Part shown: piece after piece, positions 7,318 to 7,518 of the stretch
How the letters are laid out: every line of letters begins with the position of its first letter
Position numbering within the stretch: position 1 is the stretch's first letter
Source: an uncultured Odoribacter sp.
GTDB taxonomy: Bacteria > Bacteroidota > Bacteroidia > Bacteroidales > Marinifilaceae
Assembly (NCBI GenBank): GCA_947176455.1
Contig: CAMWQQ010000071.1
Location: 1-7,518, forward strand
Direction: 5' to 3'
Length of the DNA stretch: 7,518 bases
Made by a program: the position numbers and the translations under genes
The notes under the pieces: generated by a model
Seen by the model: the letters and a program-made list of their open reading frames with translations, nothing else
What the model was told of the DNA's origin: nothing
The model's database searches: none

Positions 7318-7518
7318 GTTCTCTGCTTCTCCTTTTGTAAGCTGAAACATAAAATCTTCAGGGAAGCGTTCAACATTACGTTTTACGGCTTGATTCAGTA
7401 CTTTTGTCTCAACACCATACAACTGCGCCAAATCACTATCAATCATTACTTGTTGACCGCGAATGATATGGATGAGTTCTTCCACAGGCAGTAAGCCTGT
7501 GTTTGTTGCTCCGGATGA

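Larger units (their letters stand above)
6896..7518 (-). pseudogene. Broken ORF6N-domain gene: N-terminal ORF6N part plus out-of-frame PLD-like C-terminal remnant
   Basis: The frame enters from the right edge and encodes an ORF6N (KilA-N-related, phage-type) domain: [19 protein letters not shown], then [21 protein letters not shown]. It stops with TGA at 7162-7164 right after KYLPYA, where relatives continue with FTEQGVAML. A second frame, open from about 7186 to the TAG at 6896, encodes what resembles the C-terminal end of the same family: KTLDKRKEGVSALIYT, HDRFLIIDD (an HxRx4D variant of the phospholipase-D HKD motif, around 7004-7027) and GGSIKDLGKK. As I recall the family, intact relatives join these parts through 100 or more residues, so the simplest reading is an internal deletion that also shifted the frame. 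The apparent starts in both frames are GTG (7485) and TTG (7165). The first frame is open to the edge, so the real start is probably just outside. The truncated ORF6N product could still be made. Three palindromic repeats sit in its loop region. Confidence 0.75.

Overview
The window looks like a gut-type Bacteroidales chromosome (Bacteroides, Parabacteroides, Butyricimonas or Odoribacter are all possible; I cannot name the species). The reasons are a SusC/SusD pair, an ECF sigma factor with a FecR-type anti-sigma factor that ends in the Bacteroidetes-specific FecR C-terminal domain, a perfect Bacteroidetes -7 promoter element (TAnnTTTG), weak ribosome binding sites, and an ORF6N-domain gene. 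Every supported gene is on the minus strand, so the window reads right to left.

Layout in the direction of transcription: (1) 7518-6896, a broken ORF6N-domain gene that enters from the right edge. Its conserved N-terminal domain stops at a TGA, and a C-terminal PLD-like remnant follows in another frame. The ORF6N part carries three in-frame palindromic repeats. (2) 6895-6740, an AT-rich intergenic region with iterated AAAGT motifs and a clear promoter element. (3) 6739-6188, an ECF sigma factor. (4) 6115-4928, a FecR-like anti-sigma factor. (5) 4927-4842, a gap with a strong hairpin. (6) 4841-1482, a SusC-type TonB-dependent transporter with an N-terminal STN signalling domain. (7) 1467-1, a SusD-type surface lipoprotein whose C-terminus runs off the left edge.

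The four genes from the sigma factor to SusD form a self-regulating uptake locus of a known type. SusC imports a ligand across the outer membrane with SusD as its lid. The periplasmic STN domain of SusC is expected to contact the C-terminal domain of the FecR-like protein. That protein crosses the inner membrane and holds the ECF sigma factor until ligand is present, and the sigma factor then drives the susC/susD genes. The ligand cannot be told from this window, because the genes that usually reveal it (hydrolases, proteases, further surface lipoproteins) would lie beyond the left edge.

The four-gene system is well formed but of a familiar type. The least explained part is the ORF6N remnant at the right: a short peptide unit repeated three times, with two of the DNA copies being perfect 12-bp inverted repeats inside a coding region. 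No gap between genes exceeds 160 bases.
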